Below the pieces are notes generated by a model. The model did no database searches and was not told where the DNA came from. It saw nothing but the letters and a program-made list of their open reading frames with translations. Positions 36,287 to 45,411 of a stretch of 64,000 nucleotides of DNA are shown piece after piece. A program made the position numbers and the translations under genes. Within the stretch, counting starts at the first letter, position 1. Each line of letters starts with the position of its first letter. Where the stretch lies: NCBI GenBank assembly GCA_019931185.1, contig JAINDK010000052.1, positions 1 through 64,000 of the forward strand. The letters are read 5' to 3'. The DNA comes from Bryobacter sp. CoA8 C33 (GTDB lineage Bacteria; Acidobacteriota; Terriglobia; Bryobacterales; Bryobacteraceae).

Positions 36287-37543
36287 ATGACCCGCAGAAA
36301 CCTGCTCTACCTATCGCTGCCGCTCGCAGCCCAAAGCACCAGTAAGTACCGCACGGCGATCATCGGCGCCGGCTGGTGGGGCAATAACATCCTGCGTTGC
36401 GCCATGGAGGCCGGCCAATCCAAAATCGTCGGCATTGCCGACGTGGATGACCGCGCGGTCAAGAACACGAAGGCTGAGGTCGACAAGCTCACTGGTGACA
36501 AGCCCAATCATTACCGTGATTACCGCGAGATGCTTCAGCGCGAAAAACCTGAGATTGTGATCGTCGCAACTCCCGATCATTGGCATGCCCTGCCTACGAT
36601 TGCCGCTCTCAAGGCTGGGGCGCATGTTTACGTCGAAAAACCAATCTCTCATACCTTGCGTGAGGGCAGCGCCATGCTCCGTGCCGCCCGCGCCACCGGC
36701 CGTTTTATTCAAGTCGGTACTCATCGCCGCATGTCTCCGCATTGTATTTCCGGCATGGAGTTTCTCCGCAGTGGCAAGGTAGGCAAAATCGGCATGGTGC
36801 GCGCCTTCGTTGGCAGCGCCGGCGGCCCTGGAACGAAAACTCCCGATGAACCAGTCCCCGCCGGTCTCGACTGGGACGCCTGGTGCGGCCCAGCGCCCCT
36901 GCGCCCCTACAACCGCACGATCCATCCCCGCGGCTTCCGCCAGTTCATGGACTTTGCCAATGGCACCGTTGGCGATTGGGGGATTCACTGGTTCGACCAG
37001 TTGCTCTGGTGGACCGAGGAAAAATACCCCCGCCGTATCTTCTCAACCGGTGGCCGTTTCATTCGCCAGGACAACACCGATGCCCCCGATACCCTCATCA
37101 CTTCCTTCGAATTTGAAAGCTTCCGCTGCACCTGGGAACATCGCCTCTACGCCAATAACAACGCGGAAAAGGCCGCCATTGGCTGTTACTTTTACGGCAC
37201 CGAGGGCACTTTCCACATGGGCTGGCGCGATGGCTGGACTTTCTACCCCGCCGATGCGCGCAAGCCAAGTATTCATGTCGAGCCCCAACTGAATGCCCCC
37301 GACGGCCAGAACATTCGTGAGCTCTGGCGCGACTTCCTCGACGCCATTGCCCAAAAACGTCTTCCCGCTTGCGATATCGAAAAAGGCCACCAGGCGACGG
37401 CCATGAGCATGCTCGCCATTGCCGCTCTTCGCCACGGCTCCAGCCTCGACTGGGATGGCCGCAAAGAGATCATCACCAACGCGCCGACTGCGAACAAACT
37501 GCTGGAACGCCCTTACCGCAAGGGCTACGAATACCCCCGCTGA
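36287..37543 (+). CDS. Gfo/Idh/MocA-family oxidoreductase, exported type
   Basis: 418 aa. Twin-Arg start TRRNLLYLSLPLAAQ, then a Rossmann NAD(P) domain (AIIGAGWWGNNI) and the conserved EKPISHT (Lys of the active site), HRRMSP, GDWGIHWFDQ. Such Tat-tagged Gfo/Idh proteins are abundant in Acidobacteria and Planctomycetes and act on unknown sugars. I start at ATG 36287, leaving 6 bases to the divergent kinase gene; TATACA at -13 to -8 is the only candidate -10. ThiE-like gene follows convergently 3 bases after the stop. Confidence 0.85.
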   Translation: MTRRNLLYLSLPLAAQSTSKYRTAIIGAGWWGNNILRCAMEAGQSKIVGIADVDDRAVKNTKAEVDKLTGDKPNHYRDYREMLQREKPEIVIVATPDHWHALPTIAALKAGAHVYVEKPISHTLREGSAMLRAARATGRFIQVGTHRRMSPHCISGMEFLRSGKVGKIGMVRAFVGSAGGPGTKTPDEPVPAGLDWDAWCGPAPLRPYNRTIHPRGFRQFMDFANGTVGDWGIHWFDQLLWWTEEKYPRRIFSTGGRFIRQDNTDAPDTLITSFEFESFRCTWEHRLYANNNAEKAAIGCYFYGTEGTFHMGWRDGWTFYPADARKPSIHVEPQLNAPDGQNIRELWRDFLDAIAQKRLPACDIEKGHQATAMSMLAIAALRHGSSLDWDGRKEIITNAPTANKLLERPYRKGYEYPR

Positions 37544-37546
37544 AAC

Positions 37547-38059
37547 TCAGGCAAAAGAGGTGATGGCGGCAAAGCCAGCAGCCCCCGTGCCCGCGCACTC
37601 ACGCCACCGCTCGGCGTTCATCCCCCCAAGCGCCAGCACTGGTATCTTCACGCGCGCCGAGGCCTCGGCCAGCACGCCCGTACCCAAAACTGGCCCATAG
37701 CCAGGCTTCGAGGGGCTCTCAAACACCGGACTGAGATGTACGTAATCAGCCCCCTCCTGTTCGGCTATCACCACCTCGCTTACACTGTGGCAACTCACGC
37801 CGACTATCAACCGGACGCCAAAGCGCTCCTTCCATTGACGCGGCGCAATACGTCCTCCCGGCAGATGCACTCCGTCGGCGCCGCAGGCCAGACACACATC
37901 CACTCGTTCGTTAATCACCAGCAGTCCACTCCAGTTGCGCCGCCACCAGCGGGCTCGCTCGAGCAGTTCCCCCGCCTCGAGGTGTTTCGCACGCAAGTGC
38001 ACCACTTCGGCATCGGGCATCGTCCTGCCCACACCGGCGACAATGCAGTGCCGAATCAT
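37547..38059 (-). CDS. Thiamine phosphate synthase-like protein (ThiE/TenI)
   Basis: 170 aa, short for ThiE (usually about 210). It keeps the ThiE/TenI TIM-barrel pattern: LLVINERVDVCLACGADGVHLP (pyrophosphate/Mg region), GVSCHSVSEV, GADYVHLSPVFESPSKPG and LALGGMN. The N-terminal strand region is trimmed. It could be true ThiE or the non-enzymatic regulator TenI. The start overlaps the modC stop (ATGA). No thiamine riboswitch was seen upstream. Confidence 0.72.
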   Translation of the reverse strand: MIRHCIVAGVGRTMPDAEVVHLRAKHLEAGELLERARWWRRNWSGLLVINERVDVCLACGADGVHLPGGRIAPRQWKERFGVRLIVGVSCHSVSEVVIAEQEGADYVHLSPVFESPSKPGYGPVLGTGVLAEASARVKIPVLALGGMNAERWRECAGTGAAGFAAITSFA

Positions 38060-39126
38060 ACGAGCCGCAGCGATTCCACGGGAAACTTCAACACCCATTC
38101 GCGATGATGCCGGTTCCCGGCATACTCCTCAATCGGCATTTCCACGATCAGGCTCTCCTCAAAGTGCAACAACGCACTGCGTGGCGTCTCCGATGCACTT
38201 TCGAGATTCATCACCAGCGTCCCCTTCTCTACCTTGCCCATCTTTGGGCTCGCCAATATCTCATCCCGCCGCACGCACACCGTCACGCGATCCCCCAGCA
38301 ACCGTGCCGGATAATAGGGTCCTTCCAAATCGACCTCATTCCAACGGAGCCTGCTCCGGTTCGCCCCCGGGTCGAGATGCCGGATCTCAGCCGGCAACAG
38401 GTTGAACAACCCGAGCAATTCGGCCACCATCACACTGGCCGGCTGCTCCAGAATCTGCCGCGGCGTGCCCGTTTGCACCAGCCTCCCCCCCACCAGTACC
38501 AGCATCTGATCAGCAAGCAAAAACGCTTCCTCCAGGTCATGGGTGACCAGCAGCACCGGCACGGCAAACTCCGCCTGCGAAGCGGCCAGCGCATCATAGA
38601 AATCGTGCCGCAAGGCCGTATCCAGACCAACAGAGGGCTCATCGAGCAGCAGTATCTCTGGCTCCACCACCAGACAACGCGCGATCGCTGCTCGTTGTCG
38701 CTGCCCGCCGCTCAACTCCGCCGGCCGCCTTTCGGCCAACTCCCCTAACCGGAAAATCTCTAGCAGCTGCCCGACCTTGCGATGCCGCTCGAGCTTCGGT
38801 AAACGCGCCGCCGCCAGAGCCAGATTCCTCCGAACCGTCAAATGGGGAAACAACGCCGGCCGCTGGAAAAGATAACCGCATCCTCTCTGTTGTGGCGGCA
38901 AGGCGACCCCTGTGCCTACGTCGGCCAGCAAACGGTCATTTAGCAAAACCCGCCCTGCATCCGGGCGCGAAAAGCCCGCAATCAGATCGAGCGTCAGCGA
39001 CTTACCCGACCCGCTTGGCCCAAACAGCACCGTAACTCCCGGACCGGCTGTGAAGTTCACATTCAACTCGAAGCCCGGGCAATCCTTCGTCGCCTTATAA
39101 CGCTTTTGCAGCCTCGCCTCAAGCAT
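38056..39126 (-). CDS. modC: Molybdate ABC transporter ATP-binding protein (ModC-like)
   Basis: 356 aa. ABC ATPase with Walker A FGPSGSGKS, signature ELSGGQRQR, Walker B LLLDEPSVGLD and the switch His in LVTHDLEEA; a C-terminal domain with two TOBE-like beta modules for molybdate/oxyanion control follows (about residues 230-357). It pairs with the permease gene directly upstream. A GTG at 39129 precedes the ATG and could add one residue. Confidence 0.88.
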   Translation of the reverse strand: MLEARLQKRYKATKDCPGFELNVNFTAGPGVTVLFGPSGSGKSLTLDLIAGFSRPDAGRVLLNDRLLADVGTGVALPPQQRGCGYLFQRPALFPHLTVRRNLALAAARLPKLERHRKVGQLLEIFRLGELAERRPAELSGGQRQRAAIARCLVVEPEILLLDEPSVGLDTALRHDFYDALAASQAEFAVPVLLVTHDLEEAFLLADQMLVLVGGRLVQTGTPRQILEQPASVMVAELLGLFNLLPAEIRHLDPGANRSRLRWNEVDLEGPYYPARLLGDRVTVCVRRDEILASPKMGKVEKGTLVMNLESASETPRSALLHFEESLIVEMPIEEYAGNRHHREWVLKFPVESLRLV

Positions 39127-39129
39127 CAC

Positions 39130-39795
39130 TTAGCCCCTCAGCGCCCCAGGCGCTTGCATCCGGTTCGCCGCCCAGACAATCACCAACCCCAGAGCCGACA
39201 CAATCAGCACCAGATTCCGGGCCACCTCTCCCTGGCCCGACTCCACCGCTTGATAGATCGCCACGCTCAAGGTCTGGGTCTTGCCCGGTATATTACCCGC
39301 GATCATCACCGTCACGCCAAAATCTCCGAGGCTTCGCGCGAACGCGAGCACGGTCGCCGCCAGCACCCCACGCCGCGCCAGCGGCAGCACAATCCGCAAG
39401 AAGATACGCCATTCCGGCATACCCAGGCTTCGGGCTGCTTTAACATACAAGGGATCAACGCCTTCAATCGCCGACCGCAAATACTTGATCAGCAACGGGG
39501 CCGAATGCACCACCGCGGCCAGCACTGCCGCCTTCGGCGTGAATACCAGTGGCTCACCTGCCAGGGCTTCCCATGCCTTTCCCAACCAACTCTCCCGCCC
39601 TGCGACAACCAGCAAATAGTAGCCCAATACGGTCGGCGGCAAAACCAGCGGCAGACTCGTCATAGCATCCAGTGCTTCTTTGCCAGGAAAGTCGAGCGCA
39701 CTCAAGGCCCAAGCCGTCACCAGGGCCAGCACAAGCGAAATCCCCGTCGCCAATAGCGCCACCTTGAGGCTCAGCCAGAGCGGAAACAAGTCCAC
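39130..39795 (-). CDS. modB: Molybdate ABC transporter permease (ModB-like)
   Basis: 221 aa, five to six transmembrane helices and the EAA-type cytosolic loop EGVDPLYVKAARSLGMPEWRIF, typical of ModB. I start at GTG 39795 (VDLFPLWLSLKVALL), just after the ThuA stop at 39797; the frame extends to 39831 inside that gene. modB-modC supply molybdenum, consistent with the molybdenum hydroxylase in this window. The periplasmic binding protein ModA is not adjacent. Confidence 0.88.
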   Translation of the reverse strand: MDLFPLWLSLKVALLATGISLVLALVTAWALSALDFPGKEALDAMTSLPLVLPPTVLGYYLLVVAGRESWLGKAWEALAGEPLVFTPKAAVLAAVVHSAPLLIKYLRSAIEGVDPLYVKAARSLGMPEWRIFLRIVLPLARRGVLAATVLAFARSLGDFGVTVMIAGNIPGKTQTLSVAIYQAVESGQGEVARNLVLIVSALGLVIVWAANRMQAPGALRG

Positions 39796-39796
39796 G

Positions 39797-40621
39797 CTAG
39801 TTCGCCGGCCGCGGCCGGGGCGTTGCATCACCTTCGGTCAGCTTCAATGCCCACTTGATTGCTTCCGTGTACATCTTGCGGATATCCGGCCGGTTCAAAG
39901 CTTGATCATGATGGCCGAAAGTCGAATAAAACACGCGGCCATTCCCGTAGTTCTTCACCCATGCCACGGCGAAATCACCATCTGTCCGGCGAATGTTCTT
40001 TGCCTTCATATCCAGCTTTGTTTCATCAAGCCGCGCCAGCACCCGCACCTTGTCCCGTGAATAGGCCCGCGCCTGATAGATCTCGTCGTTGATCACAAAC
40101 GCCTTCGGAAAGTGCGAGGTCGCCGGATGTTCCCGGTCTTCCACAATCACCGGCGCATCAAACGTGTTCCAGGGGTGGCTGTCAAAATAGCCGCCCACCA
40201 TCTCGCCATACTCCGGCCATTGGTAGTTTGTATCGATCGCCGTATGCCCGCCGATAAAGCCCTTTCCATCGTCCTTGACAAAGCTGAGCAGCGCCGCTTT
40301 CTGTTCCTCGTCCATCACCAGTTCTCCCGTGGTGTGAAAGTACACAGCGTCGAAGTAATCAAGATTCTTCTTGTTTCCGCCCAGCTTCTTCTTCGTGATG
40401 AATTCGCAGCTCGTCTGAATGTAGGTATCCCACAACCCCGTCTCTTTGCCGAGGTCATAAATCATGTGCATGGCCGTCGAGGTGGCGTCATGATGAAAGC
40501 CCCTCGTTTCGCCAATCACCAGCACCTTCTTGCGCTTGATCTGCGGCTGGGCCAGCCCGCAGGTGGTCAGTGCACTCAGCATCAACAACAGGGCGGCCAT
40601 GCCGCGAAAGATGGTTTTCAT
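39797..40621 (-). CDS. Secreted ThuA-domain protein
   Basis: 274 aa. Signal peptide (MKTIFRGMAALLLMLSALTTCGLAQ) and a ThuA (trehalose-utilisation/glutamine amidotransferase-like) domain: VLVIGETRGFHHD, YFDAVYFHTTGEL, GFIGGHTAIDTNY, GGYFDSHPW and GRVFYSTFGHHDQ. ThuA-like proteins in Acidobacteria and Planctomycetes are linked to sugar turnover without proven activity. A CGGAG precedes the ATG. It is divergent from the next gene and leads the modB-modC-thiE run. Confidence 0.88.
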   Translation of the reverse strand: MKTIFRGMAALLLMLSALTTCGLAQPQIKRKKVLVIGETRGFHHDATSTAMHMIYDLGKETGLWDTYIQTSCEFITKKKLGGNKKNLDYFDAVYFHTTGELVMDEEQKAALLSFVKDDGKGFIGGHTAIDTNYQWPEYGEMVGGYFDSHPWNTFDAPVIVEDREHPATSHFPKAFVINDEIYQARAYSRDKVRVLARLDETKLDMKAKNIRRTDGDFAVAWVKNYGNGRVFYSTFGHHDQALNRPDIRKMYTEAIKWALKLTEGDATPRPRPAN

Positions 40622-40669
40622 AAGCAACACTCCGAAGGGAGATCATAACGCAGATGAAATACTGGTAGT

Positions 40670-41650
40670 TTGCAACCCACACTCACTCCCGTCCGCATCG
40701 CCGTCGCCGGGGCAGGCGCTTTCGGCCGCAATCACATTCGCGTTCTCAAGAATCTCCCCGGCGCCGAGCTCACCGGCATCTATGACATCGATCCCGCCTG
40801 CGCCGCGGCGGCCGCCGCTGAATTCTCCGTCCCCGTTCTTGACTCCCTCGACGCCCTCCGCGCCGGATCGGACGCAGCCGTCGTCGCCGTGCCCACCCAA
40901 GCCCATGCCGCCGTCGGCACGGCTTTGCTCGCCGCCGGCCTCGATGTTCTCATCGAGAAACCCATCGCTCCCGATCTTCAATCCGCCCGCCAATTGCTCG
41001 ATGCCGCCTCTCACAACAAGCGCATCCTCCAGGTCGGCCACCTCGAGCGCTTCAACCCCGCCATTCTCGCCCTCGAACAAGCCCTCACGCTCCCGCTCTT
41101 TTTTGAAATCCATCGCCTCAGCGTCTTCACTCCCCGCAGTCTCGACGTCGACGTCGTGCTCGATCTCATGATCCACGACATCGACATCCTTCTCGCCCTC
41201 ACCGGCAAAGAGCCCACCTCCATCTCCGCGGCCGGCATTCATATCCTCAGCGAAAAGGTCGACATCGCCAATGTCCGCATGGAGTTCCCCGGAGGCGTCA
41301 TCGCCAACCTCACCGCCAGCCGCGCCTCCACCGAAAAAGTCCGCAAGCTCCGCGTCTTCCAGCCCGGCTCCTACCTAAGCCTCGACTATGCCAAGCAGGA
41401 ACTCTTCGGCATCGAAGTCGGCCCCCAGCGCCAGGTCCGTCTCAAACCCTATCGCGTCGAAAAGGATGAACCGCTCCGGGCCGAACTCGCGTCTTTTCTA
41501 ATGTGCGTGCGCACGCGCCAGACTCCCCGCGTTGACGGCGTTGCCGCCACGCGCGCCCTCAAACTCGCCCTCGAGGTCATGGATAGAATTGAATTACACG
41601 CCGATGTCGTGGCGCAAACCCTGAAAGATGCCGGTTACCCTGCCTTCTGA
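40670..41650 (+). CDS. Gfo/Idh/MocA-family oxidoreductase, cytosolic
   Basis: 326 aa. Rossmann motif VAGAGAFGRNHIRVLKNL, VAVPTQAH, the EKPIA active-site Lys and GHLERFNPA; the C-terminal fold follows. GHLERFNPA is common in the UDP-GlcNAc 3-dehydrogenase (GnnA)-like branch near lipid A genes in other phyla, but that role is only a hint here. The only start fitting the fold is TTG at 40670; AATACT at -12 to -7 may be a -10 box. It overlaps the TonB-like gene by 23 bases. Confidence 0.85.
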   Translation: MQPTLTPVRIAVAGAGAFGRNHIRVLKNLPGAELTGIYDIDPACAAAAAAEFSVPVLDSLDALRAGSDAAVVAVPTQAHAAVGTALLAAGLDVLIEKPIAPDLQSARQLLDAASHNKRILQVGHLERFNPAILALEQALTLPLFFEIHRLSVFTPRSLDVDVVLDLMIHDIDILLALTGKEPTSISAAGIHILSEKVDIANVRMEFPGGVIANLTASRASTEKVRKLRVFQPGSYLSLDYAKQELFGIEVGPQRQVRLKPYRVEKDEPLRAELASFLMCVRTRQTPRVDGVAATRALKLALEVMDRIELHADVVAQTLKDAGYPAF

Positions 41651-42659
41651 TTCCACAGACCGGCCCCTCGATGATCTCAATCTCATCCGGGATTGGGATC
41701 AGGATTCCTACCGGCCCCGCCTCGGGCTCGCCGGCTCCTTGTCTGTCTTGGTGCACGCTGTATTGGGATTGGCTGTCTTCATGGCCCCCCGTAGCATCTT
41801 CGAGAGCAATCCTCCGTTGCCGATTGACGCCCGGGTCGTGGAACGCAAGGTCACGACTCTGGTCGCCCCCCGATTTGAGCTCACACAAAAGGAGCCCAAC
41901 AAATCCCCGATCAAGCCGGAGGTAAATCTGGACGATTTGACCGCCAGCCTCCAGAACCGTCGCGCCCCCCGCACCTACGTCCCACCCCCCACCGCGCCCC
42001 GTAAGGAGCAGGACGCCCCCCGCCCGGTCGAAGCGCCCCCTCAGTTGGAGACGACAGCCCCGGATGCCCGCCCACTCGCGCAACTCGGCGCCCCGCAATT
42101 GCCTCAGATCGAAGCCCGGGCCCTCGAAAACAAGCGCAGCCCCTTTGAAATCGCTGGCCAGACAACCGGCGCCAAGAAGGGCCCGGAGGACGGCCGCATC
42201 CCCGTCATGCAGCGCCAATCTGTTGATGAATTGATGCGCCAAAGTATCCAAGGGACTCCTGGCTCCTCCGGCCAGGTCGTCACCGATATCCCCTCACAAT
42301 CCAATCCCCTCCAGCCTCAAAGTCAGATCGGCTCCGCGCTCGAGCTCTTGAGCGACCCCCAGGGCGTCGACTTCCGTCCCTACATGAAACGCATTCTCGC
42401 CATCGTACGCCGCAACTGGTTCGCCGTCATTCCGGAAAGCGCCCGGTTCGGCCGCCGCGGCCGCACGCTGATTCAGTTCTCCATTAGCAAGGATGGCCGT
42501 GTCCCCAAGCTGGTCATCTCCGGGCCTTCCGGCGCCGAAGCCCTCGACCGCGCCGCCGTCGCCGGCATCAGCGCCTCTAATCCCTTTCCACCCCTTCCCG
42601 TCGAATTCAAGGGTGAGGTCATCCGCCTCCAGTTCGCCTTCTCCTACAACATGCAATGA
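41628..42659 (+). CDS. TonB-like energy transducer
   Basis: 343 aa. A 20-residue cytosolic start, one transmembrane helix (SLSVLVHAVLGLAVFM, about residues 36-52), a long Pro-rich periplasmic linker (60-230) and a TonB C-terminal domain (RRNWFAVIPESAR, VPKLVISGPSGAEALDRAAVAG, NPFPPLP, LQFAFSY). It transfers proton-motive energy to outer-membrane receptors; no ExbB/ExbD or receptor is adjacent. It overlaps the genes on both sides (23 and 4 bases). Confidence 0.86.
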   Translation: MPVTLPSDSTDRPLDDLNLIRDWDQDSYRPRLGLAGSLSVLVHAVLGLAVFMAPRSIFESNPPLPIDARVVERKVTTLVAPRFELTQKEPNKSPIKPEVNLDDLTASLQNRRAPRTYVPPPTAPRKEQDAPRPVEAPPQLETTAPDARPLAQLGAPQLPQIEARALENKRSPFEIAGQTTGAKKGPEDGRIPVMQRQSVDELMRQSIQGTPGSSGQVVTDIPSQSNPLQPQSQIGSALELLSDPQGVDFRPYMKRILAIVRRNWFAVIPESARFGRRGRTLIQFSISKDGRVPKLVISGPSGAEALDRAAVAGISASNPFPPLPVEFKGEVIRLQFAFSYNMQ

Positions 42660-42883
42660 GCCGGCCCAAACTTCTCACCGGCCTTGCCGCTTACGCACTC
42701 CTGGTTCTTGCCGCCAGCTTCACCCTGAGCGGCAGAATGCTCTGGGCCGTCTGGGTTCTCCTAGGCGGGCTCGCGCTAAAGACTCTGATCGCGGCCCAGC
42801 AGCTTCGCACCCAACATGCCACCCAAACTGGTCAGCGTCGTGGCGCCGACGAAGTAAATCCCCATGAACAAGAAAATCGATAG
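42656..42883 (+). CDS. Small membrane protein, 75 aa
   Basis: Two hydrophobic segments (about residues 8-22 and 28-45), followed by a basic/polar tail. The ATG overlaps the TonB-like stop (ATGA), which favours a real gene. Its last 108 bases lie opposite the 3' end of the convergent zinc-ribbon gene, and that tail (QHATQTGQRRGADEVNPHEQ) is probably unconstrained. Function unknown. Confidence 0.55.
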   Translation: MSRPKLLTGLAAYALLVLAASFTLSGRMLWAVWVLLGGLALKTLIAAQQLRTQHATQTGQRRGADEVNPHEQENR

Positions 42884-43438
42884 CCCCAACAGCAGAGGGT
42901 TTTCGAACAATTCCTTCAGTCGCGCCAGATCGGCCTCGGAAAAACTTCCCTTCAACGCCGTTTCCTGCAGTTTCTGAAATTCCCCACTCTCGAGCGCCGG
43001 CACAATGCTGACGGTGAACAGCACAAGAAACAAGGCAAACAAGAATACTCCGGTTATCCAGCCCATTCTTGCCCCAGCCAATACCGTTAAGGCCTGCCCC
43101 GTCCGCCGCCGGTAAAACCAGACGCTCAACACGCCAGCCAACACGGTCAGAACCACGATTCCCAGCAAGGATACTCCGCCCAGGTTCGCCAGCGGCATCA
43201 GCAGCGTCATGGACAGCGCCGCCACCAGCAAACCCACTCGCACCGCCGTTCCATTGCTGAAGCTGATCTCCGGCTCGGCATGGTGCAACTCCACGCGGTC
43301 GAGCAGTTCCTCCACCTCACGGGGCGCCTCATCCGGTTCCGCCTCCCCTACCGGCGCCTCAAACACTGGCTTGCCACAACGGTGGCAAAATCGCGCTCCT
43401 TCAACCAACCGCGCCCCACAGGTGCAAACTTCACTCAC
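42776..43438 (-). CDS. Zinc-ribbon membrane protein, 220 aa
   Basis: N-terminal zinc ribbon (CTCGARL...FCHRCGKPV, about residues 5-24), an acidic linker, then four hydrophobic segments (about residues 65-83, 88-106, 122-145 and 180-205). Family not recognised; zinc-ribbon plus helices is common in bacterial membrane proteins of unknown role. Monocistronic and convergent with the gene above. Confidence 0.75.
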   Translation of the reverse strand: MSEVCTCGARLVEGARFCHRCGKPVFEAPVGEAEPDEAPREVEELLDRVELHHAEPEISFSNGTAVRVGLLVAALSMTLLMPLANLGGVSLLGIVVLTVLAGVLSVWFYRRRTGQALTVLAGARMGWITGVFLFALFLVLFTVSIVPALESGEFQKLQETALKGSFSEADLARLKELFENPLLLGLSIFLFMGIYFVGATTLTSLGGMLGAKLLGRDQSL

Positions 43439-43489
43439 ACCTTCATCGTATCAACGCGGGCAGTCACGTTATCCTAGCGGATTAACGCT

Positions 43490-44461
43490 ATGCCACAGCT
43501 CAATCTGCTTGTAATCGCCGACCCGGAAGGACGTTACCTCCAACTTCTCGATCAACTGGGCGGCGCCATCTCCTACGAGGTCACCAAGGACGCCGCTCGC
43601 GCCGAAGCTCTGGCGCCTCAAGCCGACCTGATCCTCACTGGCGTTGGCGCTTCCGCCACTGTCATTCAGGCCGCCATCGCCAAGGCCAGTCAACTCAAAT
43701 GGCTTCACGCCCTATCGGCCGGCGTCGACCACATCATGGCCACCCATCTTCGCCAGAGCTCCATTCCCGTCACCAACGCCAAAGGCGCCTATAGCCCCTC
43801 TCTCGGTGAATACTGCCTCGCCGCCATGCTCTTTTTCGCCAAGGATCTCCGCCGTATGGTCAATAGCCAAAAAGCGGGCCGCTGGGACGTTTTCGATGTC
43901 AACATGCTCGAGGGCCGCACGCTCGGCATCCTCGGCTATGGCGACATCGGCCGCGCCGCTGCCCTCCGCGCCAAGGCTTTCGGCATGAAGATCATTGCTC
44001 TCCGCCGGCGCCCGGAAAAATCCGCGTCCGACGGCGTCGCCGATGAAATCTGGGGCCTCGACCGCAAGCTCGAACTCATGGCCACCAGCGACTTTATCCT
44101 GCTTGCCATGCCCAACACGCCCGAGACAAAGGGTATCGTCGCCGGCCCAGAACTCCGCGCCATGAAGTCCAGCGGCGTCATCATCAACCTCGGCCGTGGC
44201 AACGCCATCGATGAGCCTGCCCTCATTACCGCCCTTACCGAGAATTGGATCCGCGGCGCAGCCCTCGACGTCTTCGAAGTCGAACCCCTCCCCGACGGTC
44301 ACATCTTCTATCAGCTCGACAATATCCTCGTCAGCGCCCACACCGCCGATCACACCTCCACTTGGCTGGAAGACTCCATGCACATCTTCCTGCGTAACTT
44401 CGCCCTCTATCAGCGGGGCGAAGCCCTCGAAAATCTGGTCGACAAGGGGGCCGGCTACTGA
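43490..44461 (+). CDS. D-2-hydroxyacid dehydrogenase family protein
   Basis: 323 aa. NAD-binding GYGDIGRAAALRA (about residue 147), the substrate Arg in INLGRGNAIDE (about 234), the Glu in FEVEPLPDG (about 265) and the catalytic His in VSAHTADHT (about 284). The N-terminal substrate domain has ALSAGVDHI. Reduces 2-keto acids such as glyoxylate or hydroxypyruvate. The stop overlaps the next start (TGATG), so it is coupled to the threonine-dehydratase-like gene; together they may handle hydroxy-amino acids. Confidence 0.9.
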   Translation: MPQLNLLVIADPEGRYLQLLDQLGGAISYEVTKDAARAEALAPQADLILTGVGASATVIQAAIAKASQLKWLHALSAGVDHIMATHLRQSSIPVTNAKGAYSPSLGEYCLAAMLFFAKDLRRMVNSQKAGRWDVFDVNMLEGRTLGILGYGDIGRAAALRAKAFGMKIIALRRRPEKSASDGVADEIWGLDRKLELMATSDFILLAMPNTPETKGIVAGPELRAMKSSGVIINLGRGNAIDEPALITALTENWIRGAALDVFEVEPLPDGHIFYQLDNILVSAHTADHTSTWLEDSMHIFLRNFALYQRGEALENLVDKGAGY

Positions 44462-45411
44462 TGCAACCCACAGCCCTTGACGTCCGCTCCGCCGCCGTCC
44501 GCCTCACCGGCTTCACCCACCGCACGCCCGTTCTCACCTCCCGCGGCCTCAATCAGGCAACGGGTCTCGATTGCTACCTGAAGTGTGAAAACTTCCAGCG
44601 CACCGGCAGTTTCAAGCTCCGGGGCGCTACCAACTTCATTCACCAGATCCCTGCCGAAGACCGTCCCCGGGGCGTCGTTGCCTTCTCGAGCGGCAACCAT
44701 GCTCAGGCTGTCGCTTATGCTAGCCGCACCGCCGGCATCCGCGCCACCATCGTCATGCCCTCGGATGCGCCAAAGACGAAAATCCACAACACCCGCGACA
44801 TGGGAGCCCAAGTCGTCACGTATGACCGCCTCCTCGAAGACCGCGAAGCCATCGGCCTCGCCATCGCCGAGGAAACCGGCGCCACCCTCATTCCGCCTTA
44901 TGATCATCCTTGGACCATCGCCGGCCAAGGCACTCTCGCCCTCGAGTTGCTTGAGGAAGTCCCCAACCTTGACGCTCTCCTCGTCTGCCTTGGCGGTGGC
45001 GGTATGTTGAGCGGCTGCGCCCTGATTGCCAAGGAAATCAACCCCGCCATCCGCCTCTTCGGTGTCGAGCCCGCTCTCGCCAACGATTTCGCGCTCAGCC
45101 TCAAGGCGGGCCATCCCGTCCGTGTCGACGCGAGCGCTACCATCGCCGATGGCCTCCGCACTCCCCAGCCTGGCAACATCACATTCCCCATCATCCAGCA
45201 CCTCGTCGAAGATGTCCTCCTCGTCTCCGAAGAAGAAATTCTAGACGCCACGCGCTATTGCCTGACCCGCCTGAAAATCGTCGCCGAACCGAGCGGCGCT
45301 GTCTGTATCGCCGCCGCGATGTCCGGCAAATTGCCCACCGGTATCGAGCGCATCGGCCTCGTCGTCAGCGGCGGCAACGTCGATCTCGATTTCCTCACGA
45401 CTCTGGCCTAA
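44461..45411 (+). CDS. Threonine/serine dehydratase-like PLP enzyme
   Basis: 316 aa fold type II PLP enzyme. PLP Lys in FQRTGSFKLRGA (about residue 53), SSGNHAQAVAYA (79), the phosphate loop GGGGMLSG (181) and C-terminal PSGAVCIAA. Length lacks the regulatory ACT domain, as in catabolic TdcB or threo-3-hydroxyaspartate dehydratase / serine racemase. The substrate is not settled. It converges with the CoA-transferase gene with a 17-base overlap. Confidence 0.9.
   Translation: MQPTALDVRSAAVRLTGFTHRTPVLTSRGLNQATGLDCYLKCENFQRTGSFKLRGATNFIHQIPAEDRPRGVVAFSSGNHAQAVAYASRTAGIRATIVMPSDAPKTKIHNTRDMGAQVVTYDRLLEDREAIGLAIAEETGATLIPPYDHPWTIAGQGTLALELLEEVPNLDALLVCLGGGGMLSGCALIAKEINPAIRLFGVEPALANDFALSLKAGHPVRVDASATIADGLRTPQPGNITFPIIQHLVEDVLLVSEEEILDATRYCLTRLKIVAEPSGAVCIAAAMSGKLPTGIERIGLVVSGGNVDLDFLTTLA

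Noticed and set aside
36275-36292. A second mirrored leaderless promoter between the histidine kinase and Gfo/Idh gene
   Set aside because: The gap is 6 bases, but only TATACA at -13 is plausible for one gene and nothing matches at -12..-7 for the other.
37547-38150. Thiamine (TPP) riboswitch upstream of the thiE-like gene
   Set aside because: The gene starts inside modC by ATGA overlap, leaving no leader, and no TPP-like conserved motif was seen.
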